A DNA stretch of 64,000 bases, taken from the NCBI GenBank assembly GCA_001931875.2, contig MSJH02000696.1, positions 6,284 through 70,283 on the forward strand, in the 5' to 3' direction. Shown one piece after another: positions 11,310 through 25,818 of this stretch. Below the pieces are notes generated by a model. The model had not been told where the DNA came from. It saw nothing but the letters and a program-made list of their open reading frames with translations, and did no database searches. A program made the position numbers and the translations under genes. This DNA is from Byssochlamys sp. IMV 00236. Lineage: Eukaryota; Ascomycota; Eurotiomycetes; Eurotiales; Thermoascaceae. Each line of letters opens with the position of its first letter. Position 1 is the first letter of the stretch.

Positions 11310-14300
11310 ATGGCTCAACCAATCGAGTTGGCCGGAGAGGCCAATCCGCTGACCCTCCAGAATGTCTTCAACGCTCTGGTATCTGCGGCTGGATCAACGC
11401 AGATGCAAGTGCAGACAGGCGCAAAACAGCTCCAGACCTGGGAGACGCAAGAAGGATACTATTCTCTGCTGCAGGTGAGAGGTTCTCTGCGCCCTTAGTT
11501 CCACGCGGGGCATCTGTTAACGATAAAGAAATACTAGGACATCTTCGTCGATTATTCCGTTCCTGCAGAAGTCCGATACCTCGCGATCATCCAACTGAAA
11601 AATGGGATCGACAAGTACTGGCGTAAGGCGGCGTCACATGCACTCAAGAAGGAAGAAAAGGAGAAGATCAAGACGCGTGCTCTGGAGGCGGGGATCGTCG
11701 AGCCAGCTCCTCTACTAGCTCTACACAATGCTCTGATGATTGCAAAGATTGTGCGACATGAATTCCCTCAAGACTGGCCCGACGCAATCCCTGCGCTCAT
11801 TGGATTTCTCCGTGCCTCCGTTCAACCTGGTGCCAATCCACTGCAGCTACCACGCGCCCTTGTGATTCTGCTGCAAGTGATCAAAGAATTGTCAACCGCA
11901 AGATTACAGAGAAAGCGTGCGAGCCTACAGTCTGTTGCTCCTGAGATTCTCGCTCTCTTGGGAGGTATCTACGTGGATAAAGTAAACAAATGGGCTGGCT
12001 TCCTCGAGCAGGGCAATGTTAGTGATGCCACCCTGGCGGAGGCAATTGAGCAGAGTCTGGTCTCGTTGAAAGTCCTTCGCAGACTGTTGATCGCTGGTTT
12101 TGAACATCCCAGTCGTGATAAGGACGTACGGGATTTCTGGGCCCTTACCCATTCTCACTTTAGCAAGTTCTACTCCTGGGTTCAAGCAGGCTCTAGTTTC
12201 CCACCAGAGATCTTGAAATACGTTGAAAAGCATCTGCTTCAACTATCCAAGCTGCATGTGGAGATGTCAAATGTTCATCCAGCGTCTTTTGCCCTGCTTC
12301 CTGACAGTATCACGCTAGTTAGATCATATTGGACATTGGTTGTGAAGCTGGCAGAGACTTATGAAGCTACTGTTCTCAATGCAAGCGAAATGGGCGCTGA
12401 TTCTGGTTCAGGAGGAGAGAAGAGTTTGATGGAGAAGGTGGGACTAAAGGCGCTACTTCTGCTGAGAGCTTGCGTGAGGATGGCCTTCAACCCAGCCCAG
12501 ACGTTCAAGTATCAGCAGCCCCAGGACAAGGAGGAGAAAAAAGAGTCCATAGCATTTATCAAGTCCCAACTCTTTACTGAAGACATTGTGGTCAATATAA
12601 TGGAGCTTCTAGTGACCAAGTTCTTCAAGTTCCGTCAGAGTGACTTCCAGGAGTGGGAGGAGGAACCTGAGGAATGGGAAAAGCGAGAAGAAGAGACGTC
12701 TAGCGCCTGGGAGTTTTCCATCCGCTCCTGTTCCGAAAAGCTTTTCCTTGATCTCGTCATACATTTCAAGGATCTCCTCATACCAAGACTTCTGAATGTC
12801 TTCTATTCATTTGCGACTCCAGAGAATCGCGATGTCTTGCTGAAAGATTCACTATATTCCGCCATCGGACTGGCTGCTGCGAGTCTAGAGCAGCAATTGG
12901 ACTTCAACACATTTTTGGAGTCCACTCTTGTTCCAGAGGTTCAGATTCAGCAGCAGGGTTACAATCTTCTCCGCAGAAGAGTAGCAATCTTGCTTGGACA
13001 ATGGGTGCCGGTCAAACCGGGGGAGTTAAATCGAACCGCCATATACCAAATATTCCAGCACCTACTTAGCAAACAGGATCCATTAAATGATCTTGTTGTT
13101 AGAATTACCGCGGGAAGACAGCTCCGAAGTGTGCTAGACCCCTACGAATTCTCTCCTGAAGTCTTCCTTCCGTTTGCTCCGACGATACTTGAATCGCTCA
13201 TGAGTCTAGTGCAAGAAGTTGAGTTGTCGGAGACGAAGATGGGCCTATTGGAGACAGTGCGCGTTGCAGTCGTAAAAATGGAAGATAATGTAAGTCACCA
13301 CACTGAAGTGCGTGGGTATCATACTAACTTGCCTAGATTGCTCCTTTCTCGGACCAAATCATCCGACTATTACCGCCTTTGTGGGAACAGTCAGGGGAGG
13401 AGCACCTCATGAAGCAGGCGATCTTGACTCTGCTATCTGCATTAATTCATTCCCTGAAACAGCAGTCTGTGCGATACCATGCGGATATACTTCCACTTAT
13501 CAAGAATTCAGTCGAGCCAGGATCGGTATATTTCTCCGTCATCATTGTGCAGCGATAGAAAACTAATAATGATGTATAGGAGACTTTGGTTTACCTCTTG
13601 GATGAGGCTCTCGAACTTTGGGCTGCCATCCTCACCCAGACTCCCGCCCCAGCGTCCGAAGATATCATCTCCCTTCTACCCTCTTTATTCCCTATCCTCG
13701 AAGCCGCTACGGACAGTGCTCCTTTAGCACTTCAAATAGCCGAGTCTTATATTCTTCTTTCACCACAAGAAGTCCTGAGTGATCGGATACGCTTCCAACT
13801 GCTTGTGTCTTTTGAGAGTCTCCTCCGTTCCACCACCAGACAGCGTCTTGGTATTGTTCCGCGCCTGGTGGAAATGCTCATCCGCTCTGTGGAAAGAGTC
13901 GACGGTGGAAGCGAAGCTGGATATAATGTCGTCGCCAAGTCTCTCATCGACAGTTCGTTTCTCTCTTCCCTCCTTGAGGGTCTTCACTCAGCACATGAAG
14001 CTAGCCAGCAGACTGGGCCAAATAGGAAATCTCCAGCAGTGTACGGCGTCGTCGAGACGGACTATCTATCCGTTCTTGCTAGACTAGCACTTGCGAACCC
14101 CAAAGTCTTTGTCTCCGCCGTATCTGCCGCAACCGGCCAACCCGAGGAAAGCTGTCTGTCATGGATACTGACAGAGTGGTTCTTTCATTATGATAACATC
14201 GGCAGCACCAGCCAAAAGAAGCTCCATGCACTCGCTCTTACTCAGTTGCTCTCACTCAACACCCCTGAAGCACCACCCCCTGCTTATCTCCTTAACAATC

Positions 14301-14635
14301 TCCAGTCTTACCTTGCGACCTGGACGGATATCATCACTGAGCTCGCCGAAGGTACGGCAGAGGAACCTAACGACCCCCGTGGAGGAGATTATCTCATCCA
14401 TTGGAACAATGCCGAGACGGCGCCATATCACGATAATGAGCCTCCGGAGAGCTTGCGCCGACGTGACTTTGAGAGATCCGACGTGATCCACAGAATCAAT
14501 ATTCGAGACTTTGTCCGCCAGAGACTGCAGACTGTCATTATGGCCTGTGGCGGTGAGCAGCAATTCCAGGAGGCGTGGCTCATCAACGTGGATAGAGAAG
14601 TGGTAGCTGCCTTTGGTGCATTGGGACTACTTTGA
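11310..14635 (+). CDS. kap120: importin beta-family nuclear transport receptor (KAP120 / importin-11 type)
   Basis: Exons 11310..11474, 11538..13289, 13337..13525 and 13580..14635 give 1053 residues, close to the usual 1000-1050 of KAP120/importin-11. The N-terminus carries an importin-beta N-terminal domain: alpha-solenoid helices with QTGAKQLQTWE, then VRYLAIIQLKNGIDKYWRKA, the typical place where members contact Ran-GTP. The remainder is HEAT-repeat-like helix pairs; an acidic Glu-rich loop (EEWEKREEE) lies near the middle. The expected job is Ran-dependent import (in yeast also ribosome maturation, Kap120/Rpf1). Family assignment is by overall layout and characteristic segments; distinction from other importins is less certain than membership of the superfamily. 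Confidence 0.88.
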
Positions 14636-15758
14636 GTAAATGACCTGCTATGTGGAAGAAAAAGAATTATTGATCTCTCTCAACTATTTCTTCTCCTACT
14701 ACACAGGAATTCCTTTGTTTCTACCAATGAACCAGTTTTCAGCATTACTCGAAGCATAGCCATTCGTCGGGATATCATACAATGCCATACATAATACCCC
14801 TTTATGTGGAAGTAACATGTTCCTTATCATTTCGAAAGCTTGTTCTACTCCGTGCATGTCCTATCCAGATAAAAACAGAATAACTAGCAAGGAAATAGCA
14901 TGATGACTAATCGTTAAAACAACGACTCCCGATCCGTCCTCTCTCATACACATAATTCAGCATCATTCAAGCCTCACAACTTCGCTTCCTCGATTTTTCT
15001 CGAGAACGTCGCAATTGAGTTCCTGGACAAACGGGACAGCTAGGTCAACGCTACTATAGACCCAGAGGCCACCCAGTAACCAATTACCGCAGCACTTAGT
15101 TAAGTTAACAATGTTAGTAATACTTACTACAAGTATCCGAAACAGGAAAAATGGACACTTAATTTAAGCATAAGCATAAGCATGAATAACTGTACTTAAA
15201 ACCTCATGACACATACGACATAACAGGATAGTAGATCGCACGCTTGTGTAGTCCATATACATAGGTAGGAAAAATAAGGGGTTTTTTTTTAGACTATCAC
15301 AGGCAATTAATCCATCCTACAATCAACAGTCCTGAGATCACTACTAAGACAGGAATCGACATGTACATCAGGGAATGGTTGCAGTATGCGGTACTTCGAA
15401 TTGCTTCGATAAAGTACTAGTTTTGCCAGTCCTTGCTTATCAATTTCTGTATTTTGGAGCGGGTTACGAAGGAGCGGAACTGTTCATACTGGCGGGACTT
15501 GTGGAGAAGCCCATTGTTGCAAACATCTCTGATGACGGAGGGCCGCCACAGCACGCCCTCATGGAATGGGGTTAACGTCAGCTCAAGTTAACTAATCTCA
15601 AGAAGAAAGTAATGTTCTCCGAGAAAGGAAAAGGGTTGAAGATAAACCGCTGGTTCAAACCATTCGGACACAAGTATTTATTATTGACGTTATGGCTACA
15701 CTAAGATGAGGAGTAATAATATATGCATATTAATGCCATGCTCGGTTATACAAGCACT
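14636..15758. other. convergent intergenic region
   Basis: AT-rich spacer between the convergent importin and glucanase genes. Contains a short (TAAGCA)3 tandem at about 15167-15184 and a T run near 15282. No gene seen. Confidence 0.5.
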
Positions 15759-20290
<4,532 letters not shown>

Positions 20291-20368
20291 ATGTAGATAT
20301 GCTGATACTCACAGGAATAACAACACTGGAGACGGTTTATTACCTAGGCATAGCATTATCTGGAACGA

Positions 20369-20475
20369 AGCTCGCTGAGCTTGAATTCTCTAGCAACTAG
20401 CTCAGCATATTTATCTCTGTGGGGGGAGCTAGAAAGGCGTGGGAGAAACCTGTCAAGAGGGAGGACTGCCAGGTC
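20369..20475 (-). repeat. 3' LTR-like direct repeat of copy A
   Basis: This matches 21521-21635 across the whole block, with a 9-bp insertion near the start and scattered transitions. Where the other copy has CCAGCAACCAG, this copy has CTAGCAACTAG, i.e. CpA changed to TpA twice. Confidence 0.65.
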
Positions 20476-20652
20476 TGAAGCTATTTACATTGCCTTTTTA
20501 GGTAAAAATCTTCCTCCTACATGCTCTTCTTCAAGTCCTTGATCTCGCATTCCTTCAATTTGATGGCTTATTCCCTTCCATTTTCAGATCCGAACCTTAT
20601 TCTGGGACTCTGGCATCTCTGGTTCTCGCTTTGGCTCTCGCTTTTTAGCTTT

Positions 20653-21324
20653 TTAGGTTTTTAGCTTTCGTATCTTGAGCTCTTGCTCTCGCTTTTTGCC
20701 TATATCAATGGCTTCGCGGCAGAGATGTTGAAACTCGGACTTGGTCATCGTGGTAGACTTGTCTTTCGGCCAGGAGCAGTACTGAGCCATTGTCCAGTTG
20801 GGTAGTTCATTCTCAAGTTCTCCAAGTAGGAGTACGGCAGCACACCATGGGGTGATGGAGACGTTCAGATTATTAGCGCGTTGCCAGACATCACAGTAGG
20901 CGACAACGAACTGTTCTATTGAACCATATTGATGTCGATATGTCCTTACCACTGCTTTCCAGACGGTTTGACGTTCTATATGTCGTTCACCAATAACGAT
21001 CGTTCGAATCGCGTCGATATACTCATCGGCGTAGATGAGTTTGTTGGGTAGTTGACGGAGTTCCTTGATAATCTCGACGTCGAGCTGGGCTGTGATCCAA
21101 CTCCTAATGCACAACGACATCTTCCGCCACCTATTGTACGCGTCTTGGTCCGTAGACGTAGGTCTGGGAATATTCGAATCGATGAGATCCGCACAGTCCA
21201 CGGGCCTGAGGACATCTTTGACTAAGTAGAGCCAAGTGTCAAATTCGGTCTTCATAGTAAGCTTTCGAATGCCGTTGATCTTCTCCGGTGCCTTCTCTGG
21301 CAACCCAGTCCCTTGATTTGCCAT
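20653..21324 (-). CDS. gag-like protein of LTR element copy A
   Basis: 223 residues, open throughout. It shares a clear block pattern with the protein at 56721-57470: WLYLVKDVL/WFYLVESAL, IPRP, YNRWRKMSL/YEKWRKMSL, a WxTxxLD segment, YADEYIDAIR/YADELITAIR, GSIEQFV/GSLEQFV and ELPNWTM/ELPYWTM. This is the helical capsid-like part of Copia-type fungal gag proteins. It ends in a Lys/Glu-rich tail (KKREQELKIRKLKT); no zinc knuckle follows. Together with the flanking repeats this supports a non-autonomous LTR element. The frame is open although the flanking LTRs have diverged. Confidence 0.65.
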   Translation of the reverse strand: MANQGTGLPEKAPEKINGIRKLTMKTEFDTWLYLVKDVLRPVDCADLIDSNIPRPTSTDQDAYNRWRKMSLCIRSWITAQLDVEIIKELRQLPNKLIYADEYIDAIRTIVIGERHIERQTVWKAVVRTYRHQYGSIEQFVVAYCDVWQRANNLNVSITPWCAAVLLLGELENELPNWTMAQYCSWPKDKSTTMTKSEFQHLCREAIDIGKKREQELKIRKLKT

Positions 21325-21480
21325 CTTCGGGGATGACTCGCGGGTTCCGCTGTTGGTGTTCGAGAGGAGGTGGGAGGGTCAAGAAGGGAGGATTTGAGGA
21401 GGGAGGGGAGGAGGGGACAGGTCCTGCTTTTTTGCAGGTCTGGTTCGGTAGTAATACAAGCTCTGCTGTATCTAGAGCTG

Positions 21481-21641
21481 TGTAGGTGATGAAAAAACGA
21501 AGAAATCCGGGCGTATAGCCTCTGGAGCGAAGCTCGAATTCTCCAGCAACCAGCCCAGCCTATTTATCTCTGTGGGTGGAGCTAGCAAGGCGTGGGAGAA
21601 ACCCGTCAAGAGGGAGGCCTGCATGTAGGCAGGCTCCGACA
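21481..21641 (-). repeat. 5' LTR-like repeat of copy A
   Basis: On the minus strand it begins TGTCGGAGCC and ends TACACA. It contains a TATA-like GATAAATA in the middle. It lies 157 bp upstream of the gag-like start, as a 5' LTR with leader would. Confidence 0.6.
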
Positions 21642-22369
21642 TAACTGTTTGAATTTACATATACTGTCAACTACCGCAAAATGACGACTAGCTATCCTAA
21701 AGTCTTGCCTTTGAGACACCATATTCTGTTGTTCTAACCAAGCCAATTGAAGTGATCCTCATTTTATTAGCAGACACTACGACCATATTTGGGCTGGGAT
21801 AATAAGTGTTTGCAAAGTGATGCAAGACATGTCTTCATGAAATCGCAGTAAAAAAAGGTCTAAGGAACTTAGCTGTTAGAGAGGAATACGATAATTTCTC
21901 AATTTTCTAATAATGAGATGGACAGACTAGGCTAGATATCATGATAAGAAGTCGTGATATCAGACTCCAGGCCTAGATCCAGCGATACAGCGATGACGGG
22001 AACAGCCTTACTGATTTGCCTAAAGAGCTCGATCTTCTCTGGCTCTTTATAAATAATAGCAGATAAAATAGCTAGCAAGAATCCCAGGGTAATAACATTG
22101 ATTTAACCTAGTACCTCCAAGATAATACAAACGTAGATTTTGTGCTTTCACAGAAAGGCTGCTCATCTTGGCTTCATCCTCGCAGTAAGTAAGGATTACT
22201 AGACCCTAGCATCACATTATGGTACACTGCTGTATTGTCATAAAGCAAGTCCGGTTATCCTCATCACAGTTCTTTTCACCACAGAGGTATCTGATATACT
22301 CATCGCTACATTCGGCAGCAGTCATAAAGATTTCGTGTCGATCTTGTGAGATAAGGAACCGCCTTGATA
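21642..22369. other. AT-rich intergenic DNA
   Basis: No gene or clear repeat seen. Short frames only. Confidence 0.4.
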
Positions 22370-22701
22370 TCACAATAAGTAAGAGAAAGAAAAAGGTAAC
22401 GATCTAGTCAGATAAAATAAGGACTTACTTCTAAGTGGCCATTTTCGCTTCTGTTCACTGTCATGCAGTATCCAAAGCATCATCTCTGCTGATTCTTGCA
22501 TTTGTATTTGTATATACCTTGTCGAATACCCGCTTTTGTCTCGATAATTGCAAATGCTCTCTCTTTGTTGCAACTCTCTTTTTCATTATCTGCTAGTCCC
22601 AGATAACCATCTGTGCGCGCCTCCATACTGGCATTTTTGAAATTCCTTGTAAATGCGACTCGTGCCATTGACCACCCGCATTTAACATCTGGGATATTCA
22701 T
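22370..22701 (-). pseudogene. decayed fragment, possibly PD-(D/E)XK-like nuclease-fold protein
   Basis: Two overlapping minus-strand frames read as one broken protein: DGYLGLAD, then AFAIIETKAGIRQG, then, after a frame change, MQESAEMMLWILHD. The order (DGYLGLAD, a strand with an E-x-K pair, QESAEMxxWI) resembles a large family of fungal accessory proteins with a restriction-endonuclease-like core. A frame shift separates the last block. The assignment rests on short motifs and is weak; that the locus is broken is clear. Confidence 0.4.
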
Positions 22702-22773
22702 TGTGATTGCATCAAGAAATGTTATAAGCGCTTGATTGACTATCTGTTCGTCTCTTGTCGGTTCCCATACTCT

Positions 22774-23472
22774 CTATGTCTGATCGCAGGCTGCTGTTCT
22801 GGTACTGACTGACGCAACCGTAGAAGGATTCGCCGCAGAGTCAGGTACACTTGGAGATTTAGACGCAGTTTCATGGCTGGCGTCTGATGCCGCCGCTTGT
22901 GCAAAGTTATCGGCCGGATCCAGCCAAATATTCTGGCTTTGCACCAGAGAACCGTCCTCCATCGGCTGTTCCGGGACGTCAACTTCGACCTGCAGCTGGC
23001 ATTTTCTTACCGCTTGGAACACCCCCAACTTATCTCCGCCGCTTTTATATGGTGGGATGCTTTTCTTTCGTTCTCTTATATGCTTTATGTAATGCTCGAA
23101 GGGTGGGAGATCTTTGAGAACCTTTTGTGCTTTCCTCTGATACCCTATCGGGCGAGGAAGCTCATTGATGCTTTTGGGATTTGGCCAAATAATCCTGAAG
23201 GCAAGGAACTGCTCCTCAGTTGCAGACGAGCCAGATTTCAAAGTTGCCATTTCGTGGATGCGCTTAGCTGTATCAGGATCTGCCTCGGGTTCCTCAGCTT
23301 TGGCATTTCCCTTAGATCCTTTTTTACCCTTCTTTTTGGCCTCGGGCTTCTTTCCAGTCTCCTTAGATTCTTCTTCGTCCTGCTTCATAGCTCCCCATCC
23401 GGTTCTTTCTTTCCACTGCTGAACGTCTCGGGGCAGAGAATTGTCCTTTCGCCCTGAACTCTAGGCAGGGCC
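22774..23472 (-). pseudogene. broken ORF, Lys-rich accessory protein of unknown function
   Basis: An open frame of 204 residues (22774..23388) carries a basic segment (GKKPEAKKKGKKGSKG), a central part with WPNPKSINELPRPIGYQRKAQ, and a Ser/Ala-rich tail. The frame is open further upstream to a TAG. Just before that TAG is an ATG in the same frame (MGPA, stop, SSGRKDNSLPRDVQQWKERTGW). The simplest reading is a gene starting at about 23,472 that acquired a nonsense codon early on, or that now starts at the internal Met. No family recognised. Confidence 0.4.
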
Positions 23473-24062
23473 CATGGTTGATTGTGTCTATTTCGACAGA
23501 CAATCGACAACGGTTTAGAAAACGTGAAATGCTTAATTATTATCAATCGTGAAAAAGCTAGAAGCTTTTTCGAGGCGTTTTCTGTGTGCTTTGCAATTGA
23601 CTGGGATCGTTTGGACCTCTGTTCTGTCCTAAACTGCTACTCCTCCCTGACCCTCCCATTAAGGAGGGCACGGAGTTGCTGTTTACATGGTGAGCCCAAC
23701 GAGAGAGTGAGTACAGGGTAGATTGATTTTCATACCTAACAAGAAAGGTCTCACCCATGGGCCTTACTGCCAAGGGGTATAATATGCTGTTCGCGCAACC
23801 CGTCATCTGTAGCAACCAGGAGAGTCAGAAGGCGACGGGGTATCTAATTCGATGCGGGGGTCCATAGTAATTGCTGCTTCGCAAACTTCCCGGGGTTCGA
23901 GGCGTTGAGTAGCGCGTAGTATTGGTGGCATGAAGAGAGGCGGGATGTGAGTATGACGAAAAATCGGACGATTAACGATTGCTCAACCACTGGTACCTAC
24001 CTAACTAGGTATCTACCTGCTGGTTACGAAAGCAGCAGTATCGTATGATTCCATGTCCAGAA
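23473..24062. other. intergenic DNA in the accessory region
   Basis: Short frames without recognisable features. No gene seen. Confidence 0.4.
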
Positions 24063-24367
24063 ATGGACGCTGACCCACAAGTTCTCGGGTGATCGACGGG
24101 ATCGACCGGGATCTCCGTCAGGTAATAGAGGAGGAGCCAATCATTTCTGCACCGGGGATTTCACCCGCAGCACTCGATAACATGCGCTCTCTCCAAGAGG
24201 AATTTGAAGCCCTGACGCCCAAGAAGAAGAAGAAGAAGAAGAAGAAGAAGGACGCTCGCGCAATCGAATACTCATTCACTCCCAAGAATGGGAAGTTATC
24301 GCAGCACCGCGAAGGAATCGTTCTCCTGGAGACAGACCTTGCAACTTCACCACCAGTCTCCAGATGA
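24063..24367 (+). pseudogene. fragment of a repeated gene family (VIDGIDRDLRQ ... KKKKK)
   Basis: An ATG at 24063 opens MDADPQVLG and then stops. One base out of step, the frame continues VIDGIDRDLRQ, an acidic segment, SPAALDNMRSLQEEFEAL and a run of ten lysines (AAG repeat, about 24219-24250). A similar sequence in inverse orientation lies at 58437-58605, also broken. Two decayed copies of one N-terminal region imply a repeated gene family. It recalls N-termini of fungal HNH-nuclease-type accessory genes, but no HNH motif is present, so I do not assign a function. Confidence 0.45.
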
Positions 24368-24536
24368 GAAGAGGGAGTGGGGGATTGAAGCTGCCCAGTT
24401 AATCACTCATACCATAACCACCCCCTCCCATTCAACTCGGAGACATAATCCCTCATTTCCGCATGGGGCAGCGGTGAATAGGTAATACGACAGGTAGTTG
24501 CGAAATCTCTTAAAAGGAAGGCTCTCCCCCGCCGCC

Positions 24537-24879
24537 GTTAAGATCTCCAAGTTCACTTTACTACCTAGGTATCGGAAGAGCAACAGTAAGTAAGAATCCA
24601 TCCCTTATATCGCTAACACTAGCTAATTCACAAATAGCAAAAAATGGTCAACAGTGCAAATATACTTTGACTATAATTTTTATGTCGCTTATACGTATAG
24701 CACTCTTGTTAAGATCTCCAGTTTACTCTCAAGTTCTGACAGAAGTATGTACCATAAGTAAGAATCTACCCCTTATATCACTACCACTAGCTAACACAAA
24801 AATAGTAACAAAAAATGGCAAAACCAGTAAGTAATTCTTAACTATAGTTTTTATAATACTTATAAGTATAGCACACTTG
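24537..24879 (+). repeat. tandem duplication, two units of about 171 bp
   Basis: Unit 1 is 24537..24707 and unit 2 is 24708..24879. Both start GTTAAGATCTCCA and end with TATAGCAC and CTTG. Each contains AGTAAGAATC, CTTATATC, CACTAGCTAA, an ATAG, AAAAAATGG and a CTATAATTTTTAT-like block in the same order. The units differ at many positions and by several small indels, so the duplication is old. Each unit contains a string resembling an intron (GTAAGTA or ATAAGTA ... CTAAC ... ATAG) just before AAAATGG. Confidence 0.7.
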
Positions 24880-25064
24880 CTGGTTCTGCAGGGCCAGGGG
24901 CCACATGTACCGCCAGTGCCCCCTCCGGCTTCTCGAGGGCAGTGTTAGTATATAGATTACATATATCTTGTGTTATAATTATGCTAACTAAGGCTAGGAG
25001 GTGATTATAGAAATCTTGAATCCTTTTCCACTGGCATTAAGAATAACATTGGGATTAATAGAAT

Positions 25065-25292
25065 GTGAGGCGCCACCAGGAGACGAACCGGGCGTGTGGC
25101 CGGGGAAGTCGAGCTGCGACCGGTGCAGAGCCCGCCGCCCCTGGTGTCTGCTCCGCCGCCTCCGCCACCGCTCCCGCCGCTGCCACTCCTGCCGGCCCCG
25201 CCGCCGCCGCGCCTGCCCCTGACGGCCCGGATATTTCGATTCCGGAGCTAGAAGAGCTTAACAACTATGATTTTATGAGTGAGAGTGAATAA
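25065..25292 (+). CDS. small Ala/Pro-rich ORF in a GC-rich island, unknown
   Basis: 75 residues in a sharply GC-rich patch (about 25065-25230) inside AT-rich DNA. It is Ala/Pro-rich in the middle and ends in a balanced acidic tail (ISIPELEELNNYDFMSESE). The other forward frames in the same patch are also open and Pro/Arg-rich, so composition alone could explain it. The non-repetitive C-terminus favours a real or formerly real product, perhaps a last exon. No family recognised. Confidence 0.25.
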   Translation: MRRHQETNRACGRGSRAATGAEPAAPGVCSAASATAPAAATPAGPAAAAPAPDGPDISIPELEELNNYDFMSESE

Positions 25293-25315
25293 CTAAGATA
25301 ATATGATATATTCGG

Positions 25316-25371
25316 GAACCTGCTGTAAACGCATGATTGCAGATCACCTGCGTTTGCTTTGTGCGCCGACA
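25316..25371. repeat. dispersed hairpin repeat, copy 1
   Basis: 56 bp that match 36099-36156 at nearly 90 percent by eye. It contains an inverted repeat (AAACGCA ... TGCGTTT). See the second copy. Confidence 0.6.
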
Positions 25372-25818
25372 AAAAGCAGAATAGGTCAACGGCGAGCCTC
25401 GTTGAAGCTTGACTGACTGCTTGAAGAACTGGAGGGTACCGAAATCTATCAACAATTTATGCCCACGGACTTCATCTTGAATTCCTGCTGCCTGGAGCAC
25501 TTCGTCCACTACCATTCCTGGTTCCCGATTCCGGCGTGTCTGCTTTGATCATGTATTAGTAGAAATGGGTAGCTTCACGTTATTTGTTCTATACCCTGTA
25601 TATAAGGTAGTAGTGGCACCTTACTAGGCTTCTATAGTATCTATTTGCTTTGCATATATATTCTGGCTGCTCCTATCCACTACCAGAGAGGGTATCTAAA
25701 CCCACCCAGGCGCCCCCCTTGCCTATTCTGTAACACCTTGAAATTTGAGTAGGGCAACCCTATATATCAAGAAGCCTAGCAATATCCAGCATTACCACTA
25801 ATATACTGTAGCCCAGTA
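25372..25818. other. AT-rich intergenic DNA
   Basis: No gene seen. Lies downstream of the unknown gene at 25819-27000. Confidence 0.4.

Larger units (their letters stand above)
20291..21641 (-). mobile_element. gag-only LTR retroelement copy A
   Basis: A gag-like ORF (20653..21324) is bracketed by direct repeats. The right repeat, read on the minus strand, runs TGTCGGAG ... TACACA (21481..21641, 161 bp), the TG...CA shape of a 5' LTR. The left repeat (core about 20369-20475, end uncertain near 20291) shares the AATTCTC, TTATCTCTGTGGG and GGCGTGGGAGAAACC blocks. No protease, integrase, reverse transcriptase or RNase H can be found between them, so it is non-autonomous. The two repeats differ mostly by C/T transitions, several at CpA, as repeat-induced point mutation would leave. 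A target-site duplication was not identified. Confidence 0.65.
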
